DNA of 64,000 nt from Spirochaetota bacterium. GTDB lineage: Bacteria; Spirochaetota; Spirochaetia; Treponematales; Rectinemataceae. Below, in pieces: positions 34,822 through 42,168 of the stretch (positions are counted from its first letter, which is position 1; every line of letters begins with the position of its first letter). Location: NCBI GenBank assembly GCA_026398595.1, contig JAPLSO010000048.1, forward strand, positions 62,001 to 126,000, given 5' to 3'. The notes under the pieces are model-generated. The model ran no database searches, was not told the origin of the DNA, and saw only the letters and a list, made by a program, of their open reading frames with translations. A program made the translations under genes and the position numbers.

Positions 34822-35088
34822 TCACTTGCCTGGCTTCATCCCCAGCCAGGCGTCGAGTTTTCCGTCCTTCTGCAAAAGGGCGAGGAGTTTTTTGTAGACG
34901 AGCACCGCCCCGACCAGGCTGAGAACGAAGCAGATCATGAGGACCCAGATCACGGCGTCGGGGGGAAGGATCTTGGCCAAGGTCAGGGAATATAAACCGA
35001 GGAGGGCGATGAATAGCAGGCCCGTCACCGCTATGTTCGCCAAGGAAGCCAGGGCCATGAAGACGGCGACTCTAGCGCCTTTGGACAT
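34822..35088 (-). CDS. Small two-helix membrane protein
   Basis: This is an 88-residue protein with two membrane helices (about residues 8-32 and 45-68) and a short basic C-terminal tail ending MKPGK. No family is recognised. It starts inside the 3' end of lspA (17-base overlap) and its stop lies 12 bases before the DUF1015 start, so it is clearly part of that operon. Inner-membrane location is inferred from hydrophobicity. Confidence 0.8.
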   Translation of the reverse strand: MSKGARVAVFMALASLANIAVTGLLFIALLGLYSLTLAKILPPDAVIWVLMICFVLSLVGAVLVYKKLLALLQKDGKLDAWLGMKPGK

Positions 35089-35632
35089 TTTTCCCTCCCT
35101 TGTCCAAGAGAAGACCGCTGATCAGGATCAATCCCGCCCCTACCGTGACGCAGTTGTCGGCGATATTGAAGGTCGGAAACCTGTCGAACCCGAAGATGCC
35201 AAAGAGTGAAAAGGAGAGAAAATCGACGACTCCGTCGGGCCTGAAGATGCGGTCGATGAGGTTGCCAAGTCCTCCCCCCGCGACGATGGCTATGGCCACC
35301 CGCTGAAACTTGTTCAGCGATTTGGATTTGAGGCAGAAAACGAAGGCGACGACAAGAAAGCATGAAGGCAGAACGATGAAGAAGCCGATCCGAATCAGCC
35401 TGGACAAACCTTCGCCGATAGAAAACGCTATCCCGAGGTTTCGTGTGTGGACGATCCATAGCCAATCGTTCCAGAGCCGCACTCCCACCGTATCGAGTGG
35501 AATCTGCCGTACCACGATGGCTTTGACGAGTTGGTCGGCGAGAGCTATGCCGAGGCTTATCGACAGGACCAGGACAGCCCTCCCGATATAGGTCCGGCTA
35601 TCTGCGGTGCTGTTTTCTTTCGATTCTTCCAT
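35072..35632 (-). CDS. lspA: Lipoprotein signal peptidase
   Basis: This 186-residue inner-membrane aspartyl protease removes the signal peptides of prolipoproteins. It has four hydrophobic segments, ALADQLVKAIV in the first, HTRNLGIAFSIGE, and the two catalytic Asp motifs GGLGNLIDRI and FNIADNCVTVG. Lipoproteins in this window that would be substrates include MglB and the M48 peptidase. It is two bases downstream of nif3 and overlaps the next gene. Confidence 0.94.
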   Translation of the reverse strand: MEESKENSTADSRTYIGRAVLVLSISLGIALADQLVKAIVVRQIPLDTVGVRLWNDWLWIVHTRNLGIAFSIGEGLSRLIRIGFFIVLPSCFLVVAFVFCLKSKSLNKFQRVAIAIVAGGGLGNLIDRIFRPDGVVDFLSFSLFGIFGFDRFPTFNIADNCVTVGAGLILISGLLLDKGGKNVQRR

Positions 35633-35634
35633 GA

Positions 35635-36393
35635 TTATAGTCCTGTGGGGAGGTCGATGAAGCAGGTTTCGATACCCAGCTCCGAGTTTGCCTTGGCCGC
35701 TACCGCCTTGACGCCCCAGACCTCGGTGGCGTAATGGCCTGCGGCAATGAAGTCGAGACCTGCCTCTACCACAAGATGGTAGACGGAGTGGGAAGGCTCC
35801 CCCGTGATAAAGACATCAATGGCTTTGTCGAAGGCCTGAAGCGCTTCGAAGGGGGCTCCGCCCGACACGATGGCCGCCGTGGAGAGCTTCCCCTTGCCCG
35901 AAGATATAAGGACCTTGGGGCGGCTCAAGTCCGGTAGAATCTTGGCGACTATCTCGTCCATGCTCAGAGGCACGGGGAATCTGCCCGAGACGCCGATCTC
36001 CACACTATGGTAGGAACCGAAGGGCTGGCGCTCACCCAGGGACAAAAGGTCGGCGAGAACCGCGTTGTTCCCGACTTCGGGGTGCATATCGAGAGGGAGA
36101 TGGCAGGCGTAAAGTCCCAGATCGGCTTCGAGAAGAAGCCGCAGCCGTTCGCGCAGGGGACCGGAGACCCTCTCGGGTTTACCCCAGAAAATACCGTGGT
36201 GGACGAAGAGAATATCGGCGCCGGCGTCGACAGCCCTTCGTATGGATTCGGCGCAGGCATCGACGGCAAAGGCCGCCTTCCTGATCTGTCTGCCGCATTC
36301 GACTTGTATGCCGTTGAGGGAATCATCGATGTCGGAAAGCGCTTCGATCTTGAGGAAAGACCTGCACCAGGCATCGAACGCTCTGATATCCAT
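35635..36393 (-). CDS. Nif3-like dinuclear metal-centre protein
   Basis: This 252-residue Nif3/YqfO/GTP cyclohydrolase I type 2-like protein forms a hexamer around a two-metal site in known structures. Metal ligands are in the FVHHGIFWG motif, the H-x-x-x-D of ACHLPLDMHPEVGNN, and the late AAGHYATEVWG with its GH and E. The cellular role of the family is unclear. It is first in the nif3-lspA-membrane protein-DUF1015 group. No Shine-Dalgarno sequence is seen. A TATACT box ends eight bases before the ATG, directly behind the terminator of the upstream small transcript. Confidence 0.88.
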   Translation of the reverse strand: MDIRAFDAWCRSFLKIEALSDIDDSLNGIQVECGRQIRKAAFAVDACAESIRRAVDAGADILFVHHGIFWGKPERVSGPLRERLRLLLEADLGLYACHLPLDMHPEVGNNAVLADLLSLGERQPFGSYHSVEIGVSGRFPVPLSMDEIVAKILPDLSRPKVLISSGKGKLSTAAIVSGGAPFEALQAFDKAIDVFITGEPSHSVYHLVVEAGLDFIAAGHYATEVWGVKAVAAKANSELGIETCFIDLPTGL

Positions 36394-36407
36394 GGATATG
36401 CAGTATA

Positions 36408-36521
36408 AAATAAAAGAGCCTTCCGGGGAAGGAGGCTAACCCTGGAAGGCTCAAGACAGCTAGAAACTGCCAAAGGACTTCTATGACGCCGTTTCGCCTT
36501 CGTCGCCATAGTGTTATCTTC
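36408..36521 (-). ncRNA. Candidate small RNA or attenuated leader
   Basis: A promoter on the minus strand (TTGACA, 18 bases, TATGTT at 36528-36557) would start a transcript near 36521. About 70 bases on comes a stem of GAGCCTTCC with its complement (36444-36452 and 36416-36424), followed by TTTTATTTT, which is a convincing intrinsic terminator. In between is a second hairpin around 36481-36511 (CTATGGCG-type arm). The motif GCTAGAAAC occurs twice (36459-36467 and 36522-36530). A 114-base RNA of unknown type is the simplest reading. It could also be a regulated leader of the nif3 operon. Confidence 0.45.
36416..36452 (-). terminator. Intrinsic terminator before nif3
   Basis: There is a nine-base-pair stem with a 19-base loop, and a T-rich tail (TTTTATTTT) on the minus strand at 36407-36415. 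It would end the candidate small RNA just before the nif3 -10 box. Confidence 0.6.
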
Positions 36522-36527
36522 GCTAGA

Positions 36528-36557
36528 AACATACTGAATTCAAAACCCATATGTCAA
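36528..36557 (-). promoter_or_regulatory. Promoter of the candidate small RNA
   Basis: On the minus strand a consensus TTGACA is followed after 18 bases by TATGTT. It lies 29 bases after the stop codon of the 40-residue ORF, in the gap before nif3. Confidence 0.5.
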
Positions 36558-36585
36558 GCGTATCCAACTACGTTTTTTTGAAGAT

Positions 36586-36708
36586 TTAAGAAAACTTCGC
36601 AAAGAATCCATCTGCCTTGACAGGCTTAAGGTACTGAACAAGGGCGCTGATTGCTGCATAGATGCTGGCCGGGGAGCCCACAGGCTCGCCGAAACGCTGA
36701 TTCTCCAT
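36586..36708 (-). CDS. Possible 40-residue protein
   Basis: This short frame encodes MENQRFGEPVGSPASIYAAI followed by SALVQYLKPVKADGFFAKFS and then TAA. Codon choice is like the neighbouring genes, and the middle forms an amphipathic helix. It has a strong promoter of its own (TTGATA and TATAGA, 17 bases apart, at 36729-36757). No good Shine-Dalgarno sequence precedes the ATG. Its promoter overlaps, back to back, the promoter of the MotA-like gene. No family is recognised, and it could be missed by routine annotation because of its size. Confidence 0.5.
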   Translation of the reverse strand: MENQRFGEPVGSPASIYAAISALVQYLKPVKADGFFAKFS

Positions 36709-36736
36709 TGCCAGGCCGGCCGAAGAATTCTATAGT
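36708..36736 (+). promoter_or_regulatory. Promoter of the MotA-like/FliG-like gene pair
   Basis: TTGCCA (36708-36713) and TATAGT (36731-36736) are 17 bases apart. The -10 overlaps the -10 of the opposite-facing promoter at 36729-36757, so RNA polymerase can bind in only one direction at a time. Confidence 0.6.
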
Positions 36737-36757
36737 AGGATGAAATACTCCTATCAA
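36729..36757 (-). promoter_or_regulatory. Promoter of the 40-residue ORF
   Basis: On the minus strand TTGATA and TATAGA are 17 bases apart. It shares six bases with the -10 region of the plus-strand promoter. Confidence 0.5.
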
Positions 36758-36777
36758 GTAGACAAGAGGAAAACCTG

Positions 36778-37194
36778 ATGATTCTTTGGAACGCCGAACT
36801 GACAAAAAGGCTCGCTTGCAGCGAGAGGGAGAAAGCCCTTCTTCCCTCGCTGATCGGCGGACTCCTCGGCCTCTGCGATTCGGCCAAAACTGAAGGCTTC
36901 AAATCCCTCGCCCAGTCCGAGGATTCAACCCGGCGTCCCTTCATGGCCTATGGACTCAGGCTCATCGCCGAGGGACTTTCATCCGAGACCATCGAGGAAA
37001 TCCTTGCCATCTACCTCGCCACATCGCCCCTTTCAGGGTATGAGTTCCTGAGTCAGTGCGTATGCGCCGAAGCCCTCCTGTCACTGGCCGCCGGCGATCC
37101 TCGCGACCTGATGCTCCGCAAGCTCGCCCCCTACGCCGGCGCACAGGCGGCCACCGACCTTCTCGAAACCCTTGGCACAGGTAGCGAGTTCTAG
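36778..37194 (+). CDS. Soluble protein resembling the MotA cytoplasmic domain
   Basis: This is a 138-residue protein with no membrane helix. Its pattern follows the cytoplasmic part of flagellar stator protein MotA: a helix with LxxLCDSAKTEGFKSLAQSE (MotA: LAExARREGLLALE), then FMAYGLRLIAEGLSSETIEEI (MotA: FLxxGLxLVVDGxDPExIxxI), and a late ALLSLAAGDPRDLMLRKLAPY (MotA: GxLAIxxGDNPRxIxxxLxAY). The ion-conducting helices are missing. Start and length are supported by the promoter at 36708-36736 and AGAGGA seven bases before the ATG. It is followed five bases later by a composite MotA/FliG-like gene. The resemblance is by eye; the function is unknown. Confidence 0.72.
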   Translation: MILWNAELTKRLACSEREKALLPSLIGGLLGLCDSAKTEGFKSLAQSEDSTRRPFMAYGLRLIAEGLSSETIEEILAIYLATSPLSGYEFLSQCVCAEALLSLAAGDPRDLMLRKLAPYAGAQAATDLLETLGTGSEF

Positions 37195-37199
37195 AAGCC

Positions 37200-38390
37200 A
37201 TGATTGTCAACGCCCTCTGCAGAACCTACGACGCGCTCCACCAGCCCAAGCCTGCGAAGACAATACAGCCGGGAGAGAAGTCCGGGGACACGATCTTCGG
37301 CCTCAGCGCACGAAGGATTACTTCCGCGTTCGAAACCGCGAAGAAATTCGTATCCGCCCTCATCACTATCAGGGAAGGCGGAAAGGAGCGGCTCTCCGAG
37401 ATCCTCCAAAACGAGAAGAAGAAATCCCTGAAATTCTCCCTCTCCCTCCTCGCCTCGCCACTGCCCGAGGAGAAGATACGCGGGGCCTACGCCGAGGCCG
37501 GACTTGCGGGCAGTGATGACCGTGCTGAAGAGTGCGAGAACGTTATGCTCATGACAGGAGTCAGGCTCGCGGTCGGGAACGCCCACCCCATAACCATCAT
37601 GAGGGCCATGACGGCGTATCTAGGTTTTGGTGTCTTCGACGCGGCCGAGACCTGGCTCCTCCAGCGCTTTGCCCCACAGGTCGACGAAGAAGAGGACTTG
37701 ATCGTCCCCGGAGAACTTCCCGACCTCGTAGCCGAACTCGACGGGAACCCTGGACTGCTCTCCCAAGGCTTCAGACTGGCAGGGCCCAAGCTCATCGCGG
37801 CCGCCCTCGCAGGCTGTCCCAAGGAGACTAACGAGGTCATGAAGAGCGCAGCCTTGAGCCGTCTTGGTTGTCTCCTTCTGGATGCGGAGATCATCGACGC
37901 GCGGAACAGGCTCTCCTCGGACGAACTCGCCGACGCCCAGGACGCGTTCTGCGCCCTCCTGAACTCGCTCAATAAGCCAGGGCATCACCTCGAAGGAACC
38001 GAAGAGGAATGGGGCAAGCGTGTGGACAAGAGTGTGGACAAGAATCTGGTTTCGGATCTGACCGAGCTGATCATGGAACTGGACAGGAAGTCCCTGCGGA
38101 CGGTGATGACGGGGCTCGAACCCGATCTCGCTGCCACTCTTATCCAGACTATGACACCTGTCGCCCACGACAGGCTCTTCTCGGTGATACCGCAGAGCCG
38201 CAGCAAGCGGATACTGGATGCCCTCGAGGCAGCCTCACCATTGAGCGCCGTCGAACTCACCCGCAGCGCCCAGCTTTTTGCCCAGAAAGTCCTGGCCGAG
38301 CTGGTGCCCAAGACCAAGTCACTCGGAAAAGCCCTGCCCCTGCCGGCCAAACTGCGGCAGGCCCTCACCGCTATCCTGAGCAGGGAGTGA
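37200..38390 (+). CDS. Composite protein with MotA-like and FliG-like regions
   Basis: This is a 396-residue soluble protein. Residues about 35-145 again follow the MotA cytoplasmic pattern (FVSALITIREGGKERLSEIL, then MLMTGVRLAVGNAHPITIMR and AMTAYLG). Residues about 180-265 and 290-380 each resemble a FliG middle/C-terminal unit; the second reads LEPDLAATLIQTMTPVAHDR, LFSVIPQSRSKRILDALEAA and SPLSAVELTRSAQLFAQKVL. This is the FliG layout of ALKGAxxELRxKILxNMSxRAA, then GPVRLxDVExAQxxIV. Flagellar FliG has no MotA-like part. The torque-generating charged residues of FliG cannot be confirmed here. The gene is linked with the MotA-like protein and converges on proC. Confidence 0.7.
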   Translation: MIVNALCRTYDALHQPKPAKTIQPGEKSGDTIFGLSARRITSAFETAKKFVSALITIREGGKERLSEILQNEKKKSLKFSLSLLASPLPEEKIRGAYAEAGLAGSDDRAEECENVMLMTGVRLAVGNAHPITIMRAMTAYLGFGVFDAAETWLLQRFAPQVDEEEDLIVPGELPDLVAELDGNPGLLSQGFRLAGPKLIAAALAGCPKETNEVMKSAALSRLGCLLLDAEIIDARNRLSSDELADAQDAFCALLNSLNKPGHHLEGTEEEWGKRVDKSVDKNLVSDLTELIMELDRKSLRTVMTGLEPDLAATLIQTMTPVAHDRLFSVIPQSRSKRILDALEAASPLSAVELTRSAQLFAQKVLAELVPKTKSLGKALPLPAKLRQALTAILSRE

Positions 38391-38417
38391 TGCCTCGAAG
38401 TCTCGCGGTACTCGGTT

Positions 38418-39227
38418 TTATTTATGGAGCAGTTGCCTCGAGCGCTCCGTGGCCTTTACCACGGCTTTGATGAGTGCCACCCTCAGCCCGCCTTCCTCGA
38501 GTTCCAGGATCCCGTCGATCGTCACTCCAGCGGGGGTCGTGACCTGGTCCTTGAGCTTGGCTGGATGCTCACCCGTCATGAGGACGGTCTTGGCTGCCCC
38601 CAGGACGGTCTGGGCGGCAAGATGGATAGCCACGTCCCGGGGAAGTCCCATTTTCACTCCCCCATCGGCCAGGGATTCAATGACGATGTATATATAGGCC
38701 GGGCCCGATCCCGAGAGCCCAGTCACCGCATCCATATGGGTTTCATCAAGGGTCACGACTCCGCCGACCGCCCCGAAAAGCCCTTCGGTGAGACTCATGC
38801 CTTCGTCGGAAACGTTCCTGCCCCTCGAGAGGGCTGTCATGCCTTCGCCGACCGACACGGCCAGGTTGGGCATCGTGCGCACGACGCCCACGAAGCTGGG
38901 CACACAGGGCTCGATCAAATCGATGGGGACGCCCGCGGCCGTGGAGATAAGGAGCGTGCCGGGCTTTAAGTGCCCGCTTATCGAGTTGAGTACCTCGACG
39001 ATGGATTTGGGCTTGACGGCGAGGAGGATCACCGGCGAATTCTCGGCGACGGCCTTATTGTCCAAGGTAGCGACGATGCCGTACTTCCGCTCGAGATCCT
39101 GGCGATGGAGTTCGGAACGCACCGAGAGGATCACCTCCTTGGGAGTGTAGAGACCCTTCGCAAGGGCTCCGGCCAGGATGGCTTCCCCAATCTTCCCTGC
39201 CCCAATGATGCCCAGAGTATACTTCAA
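38418..39227 (-). CDS. proC: Pyrroline-5-carboxylate reductase
   Basis: This 269-residue NAD(P)H enzyme makes proline from pyrroline-5-carboxylate. The N-terminal Rossmann motif is GIIGAGKIGEAILAGAL, then AVKPKSIVEVL, VVRTMPNLAVSVGEGMTAL, and the C-terminal signature GLSGSGPAYIYIVIESLADGG followed by LKDQVTTPAGVTIDGI. The start is TTG at 39227, with GGGAG five bases upstream and 15 bases after the dapD stop. As the distal gene of the lysine operon it should be controlled with it, which is unusual. Confidence 0.94.
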   Translation of the reverse strand: MKYTLGIIGAGKIGEAILAGALAKGLYTPKEVILSVRSELHRQDLERKYGIVATLDNKAVAENSPVILLAVKPKSIVEVLNSISGHLKPGTLLISTAAGVPIDLIEPCVPSFVGVVRTMPNLAVSVGEGMTALSRGRNVSDEGMSLTEGLFGAVGGVVTLDETHMDAVTGLSGSGPAYIYIVIESLADGGVKMGLPRDVAIHLAAQTVLGAAKTVLMTGEHPAKLKDQVTTPAGVTIDGILELEEGGLRVALIKAVVKATERSRQLLHK

Positions 39228-39242
39228 CTTCGCTCCCTTTCG

Positions 39243-40046
39243 TCAGCGCAGGGCGGCCTCGAGGCTAACCGAGGCATCCGTGCCTGAGTCCCTGTATTTT
39301 ACAATGATGGGAGCCTGGAGGGATAGGCCGCCCGCCTGGGCGAACATCCCTTTCGCCGGCCGGGCCCCGGGAACGACGACGGCATTCTCGGGAACGACGC
39401 CTGTCCATTGCTTTTCCAGGGTGAGGTCGAAGATGGGGGTCGAGCCAGAGAGGATGAGGCCGGGGGCTAGAACGGCATTCCTGCACACGACGATGCCTTC
39501 GAAGATGCCGCAGAGCCCGCCGACGAAAACGCCGTCCTCGATGACGACGGGCCGTGCCTGTGGAGGCTCGAGGACTCCCCCGATCTGGGCCCCGGCCGAG
39601 AGATGGACCCCCTCCCCTATTCTCGCGCAGGAACCGACGAGGACGTGGCTGTCCACCATGGTACCGGCGCCAATGTATGCTCCCACGTTTATATATGAAG
39701 GCGGCATGACGACGACGCCTGGAGCCAGGTAAGCGCCGCGCCGGGCTGAGCTTCCTCCAGGAACGATGCGCACGCCATCAATCAAGCCGAACCGCCTGGG
39801 CGGAAAAGCCGGCCTGTCCACGGCGCCGCCCGGCCAATCCCAGGCTACCGCCCCTCCGGCTTTAAAACCCGACAGGATCGCCTTCTTAACCCAGGTGACA
39901 GCCTGCCAATTGCCCTCGGCGTTCCTCGATGTCGCCGCGAGCTCCCCTGACTCAAGCGCCGAGAGAAAATCCTCCCATTCCTTAGGGTCGAAAGCTCCCG
40001 TCTCGGCGAATCGGGCCTTAAGGAGCCGCGATCGTTCTCCATCCAT
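39243..40046 (-). CDS. dapD: Tetrahydrodipicolinate N-succinyltransferase
   Basis: This 267-residue acyltransferase transfers succinyl from succinyl-CoA to tetrahydrodipicolinate. It has a helical N-terminus and a left-handed beta-helix with hexapeptide repeats (GAYIGAGTMVDSHVLVGSCA, IGEGVHLSAGAQIGGVLEP, VVIEDGVFVGGLCGI), then the C-terminal GARPAKGMFAQAGGL. It shows that the organism uses the succinylase route to diaminopimelate. Two adjacent ATGs (40049 and 40046) are possible. GGGAGG lies at three and six bases, so the second was chosen; the first would overlap the dapB stop. Confidence 0.92.
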   Translation of the reverse strand: MDGERSRLLKARFAETGAFDPKEWEDFLSALESGELAATSRNAEGNWQAVTWVKKAILSGFKAGGAVAWDWPGGAVDRPAFPPRRFGLIDGVRIVPGGSSARRGAYLAPGVVVMPPSYINVGAYIGAGTMVDSHVLVGSCARIGEGVHLSAGAQIGGVLEPPQARPVVIEDGVFVGGLCGIFEGIVVCRNAVLAPGLILSGSTPIFDLTLEKQWTGVVPENAVVVPGARPAKGMFAQAGGLSLQAPIIVKYRDSGTDASVSLEAALR

Positions 40047-40771
40047 CATCGACCTCCCTGAGTGCCGAAAGTATCGGAAGCGAAGTCGTCCATCGTGAAG
40101 ACACCTTTTCTTCCCCACACCCAGAGGGCAGCCTTCATGGCCCCGGAAGCGAAGACTCTTCTATCCTTTGCCCTGTGGGTTATCGTGAGGGATTCGAGGG
40201 GGGAATCGAGAATCAGTTCATGCCTGCCTATTTCGAATCCCGAGCGCAGCGAGGCGATGTTGATCTTGTCCTTCTCCCAGGATCCAATCTTCCAGCCTGT
40301 ATAGCGGGGGCAGGATGCCGCGACGGCATCGGCAAGGCTGATGGCCGTCCCCGAGGGGGAGTCGGCCTTCATCTTATGGTGGTGCTCGACGATGCCCAGG
40401 TCGGCCTCGAGATCCAGGGCCGCGTAGGTGCCCAGGAAGGCGGCCAGCTTCCGCACGAGGGCAACCCCTGTGCTCAGGTTGGGAGCGACAAGAACACCGA
40501 TCCTGCCGCCGACCCTCTCGGTCAGGTCGGGTATCTTCCATCCCGTCGCGGCTATCACCAGGTCTGTACCGGTTTTGACAGCCCAGTCGATATGGCCTTC
40601 GACCGCGGACGCCGCGCTCGCATCGATCGCAACCTCTACCCTGGACCGGGGCCCTGCTTCCCTGCCCTCCGTCCAGACGAGTTCGAGAGCATCGGGTGAG
40701 GCCGTATATTTGGCGATTTCCATGGCAATGGCTCCGCCGAGACGACCTCTTCCGAAGATGCCCAGTCTCAT
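40046..40771 (-). CDS. dapB: 4-hydroxy-tetrahydrodipicolinate reductase
   Basis: This 241-residue NAD(P)H reductase has the N-terminal nucleotide loop GIFGRGRLGGAIAMEIA (the second Gly-rich turn is GRGRLG rather than GxxGRMG), ATGWKIPDLTERVGGRIGVL, the active-site EHHHKMKADSPSGTAISLAD with catalytic His and Lys, and a C-terminal dimerisation part with GAMKAALWVWGRKGVFTMDD. It is slightly shorter than the E. coli enzyme. It overlaps lysC by four bases and dapD by one or a few bases. Confidence 0.92.
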   Translation of the reverse strand: MRLGIFGRGRLGGAIAMEIAKYTASPDALELVWTEGREAGPRSRVEVAIDASAASAVEGHIDWAVKTGTDLVIAATGWKIPDLTERVGGRIGVLVAPNLSTGVALVRKLAAFLGTYAALDLEADLGIVEHHHKMKADSPSGTAISLADAVAASCPRYTGWKIGSWEKDKINIASLRSGFEIGRHELILDSPLESLTITHRAKDRRVFASGAMKAALWVWGRKGVFTMDDFASDTFGTQGGR

Positions 40772-42168
40772 GTGGGCGCTCCGCCAGAATCAGGACCGCC
40801 GGCGCCGCCGAAGAAGGCGGCGTGGAGCCGTTCGACGGCTGTTTCGGCCGACTCGGCGGCGAGGACGAAGCTCAGATTGATGCCGTTGGCTCCCATGCTG
40901 ACCATGTCGATCGCAAGGTCGCCGATGGCATCGAAGGCGTTGCGCAGGAGAGCCGGCGTCTCCCGCAGAAGGCCTCCCACGATGGCGACGACGGCCCTGT
41001 CCTTCACCACCTCTACAGCCCCCAGCTCGGCAAGTTCAAAGGCTATCTTCTCGAGCGGAGCCTCCATGTCGAGGGAGACGGAGACGCAGACCTCGGAAGT
41101 CGCAACGAGGTCGACAGAGACGCCCAGCCGCCCGAACGCGGCGAAAAGCCGGGCAAGGAAGCCCGCCTGATCGGTCATGAGTTCCTGCCGGACGTTGACT
41201 ACGGCCACGTTCCGTCGCATGGCGATAGCTGCCACAGGCTTGCCGGAAGAGGCTCGAGGCTTGATCGTGGTGAACAGACCCTCGGGATGGGCGGCGCTCC
41301 GCACAGTCACGGTGATCCCCGCCTCCAGAGCGGGCCGGATGGCGGCCGGATGAAGAGATTTCGCGCCGTAAGCGACCAGTTCGGCGGCCTCATCGAATCC
41401 GAGAAGCTCTACGGTGCGTGCCTGCGGCACGACGGTTGGATCGCAGGTGGGGATGCCCTCCGCCTCTGTCCATATCCGAATCTCTGATGCCCCAAGGGCC
41501 GCCCCGAAAAGGCTAGCCGAATAGTCCGAACCTCCCCTTCCGAAAGTTGTCGTGCTCCCCAGGCTGTCCGAGCCGATGCAGCCCTGGGTCACCGCTATCC
41601 TGCCCGGGCCGAGGAGGGGAAGCAGCCTTTCGGCCACCAGCCTCGCGGTAGCTGCCTGATCGACCCTCGCCCTCCCGAAGCGCGAATCGGTGCGCACAAG
41701 CATCCGTGCGTCGAGACAGGGAGCTCCAAGGGCGAGCGCAAAAAGGAGGGCGCTCAGTCTCTCCCCCGTAGCCGCTATCTCGTCCATGCTTCGGTCGGAG
41801 AGTTCGCCCACCAGGCGAACTCCCTGAAGCCTCGAGTCGAGGGCCGCCAGTATGGACTCGATTTCGATCTCCGTCTCCGCGCAGCCTTCAGGGGCGAGGG
41901 CTCGGGCGGCAGCGAGATGTCTTCCCCTGAGTTCGGAGCAGACCCTCTTGGCTACCGACAGATCGGCGTCTTGGGCAGCGGTGGCGGCGGAAAAGAGGGC
42001 ATCCGTCACTCCGGGCATGGCGGAAACCACGGCTAACACACTGTCCTGTGGCCTAGTGCCCTCGCGTGTTCCACGGCCGGCGGCCTCGCGCGCCAATTCG
42101 GTCGAGGCGCGGATCCTTTCGACATCGGAAACGGCGCTGGCGCCGAATTTCATCACGAGGATGCCCAT
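40768..42168 (-). CDS. lysC: Aspartate kinase
   Basis: This 466-residue kinase phosphorylates aspartate, the entry to lysine, threonine and methionine synthesis. The catalytic domain shows VMKFGASAVSDVERI, GERLSALLFALALG, VTQGCIGSDSLGSTTTFGRG and GSDYSASLFGAALGASEIRI. Two ACT domains follow (about residues 305-460), for example VAVVNVRQELMTDQAGFLAR, likely sites of feedback control. The N-terminal signature is usually KFGGTSV; here it is KFGASAV. The ATG at 42168 has AAGGAGGTG five bases upstream. It overlaps asd by 16 bases. Confidence 0.92.
   Translation of the reverse strand: MGILVMKFGASAVSDVERIRASTELAREAAGRGTREGTRPQDSVLAVVSAMPGVTDALFSAATAAQDADLSVAKRVCSELRGRHLAAARALAPEGCAETEIEIESILAALDSRLQGVRLVGELSDRSMDEIAATGERLSALLFALALGAPCLDARMLVRTDSRFGRARVDQAATARLVAERLLPLLGPGRIAVTQGCIGSDSLGSTTTFGRGGSDYSASLFGAALGASEIRIWTEAEGIPTCDPTVVPQARTVELLGFDEAAELVAYGAKSLHPAAIRPALEAGITVTVRSAAHPEGLFTTIKPRASSGKPVAAIAMRRNVAVVNVRQELMTDQAGFLARLFAAFGRLGVSVDLVATSEVCVSVSLDMEAPLEKIAFELAELGAVEVVKDRAVVAIVGGLLRETPALLRNAFDAIGDLAIDMVSMGANGINLSFVLAAESAETAVERLHAAFFGGAGGPDSGGAPT

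Noticed and set aside
35964-36509. 181-codon minus-strand frame starting MATKAKRRHRSPL
   Set aside because: It crosses a strong terminator and continues out of frame through nif3. The start is better explained as part of a small RNA.
36408-36521. 6S RNA, SRP RNA or tmRNA identity for the small transcript
   Set aside because: It lacks the central bubble of 6S, the SRP tetraloop region and the tmRNA tag/tRNA ends.
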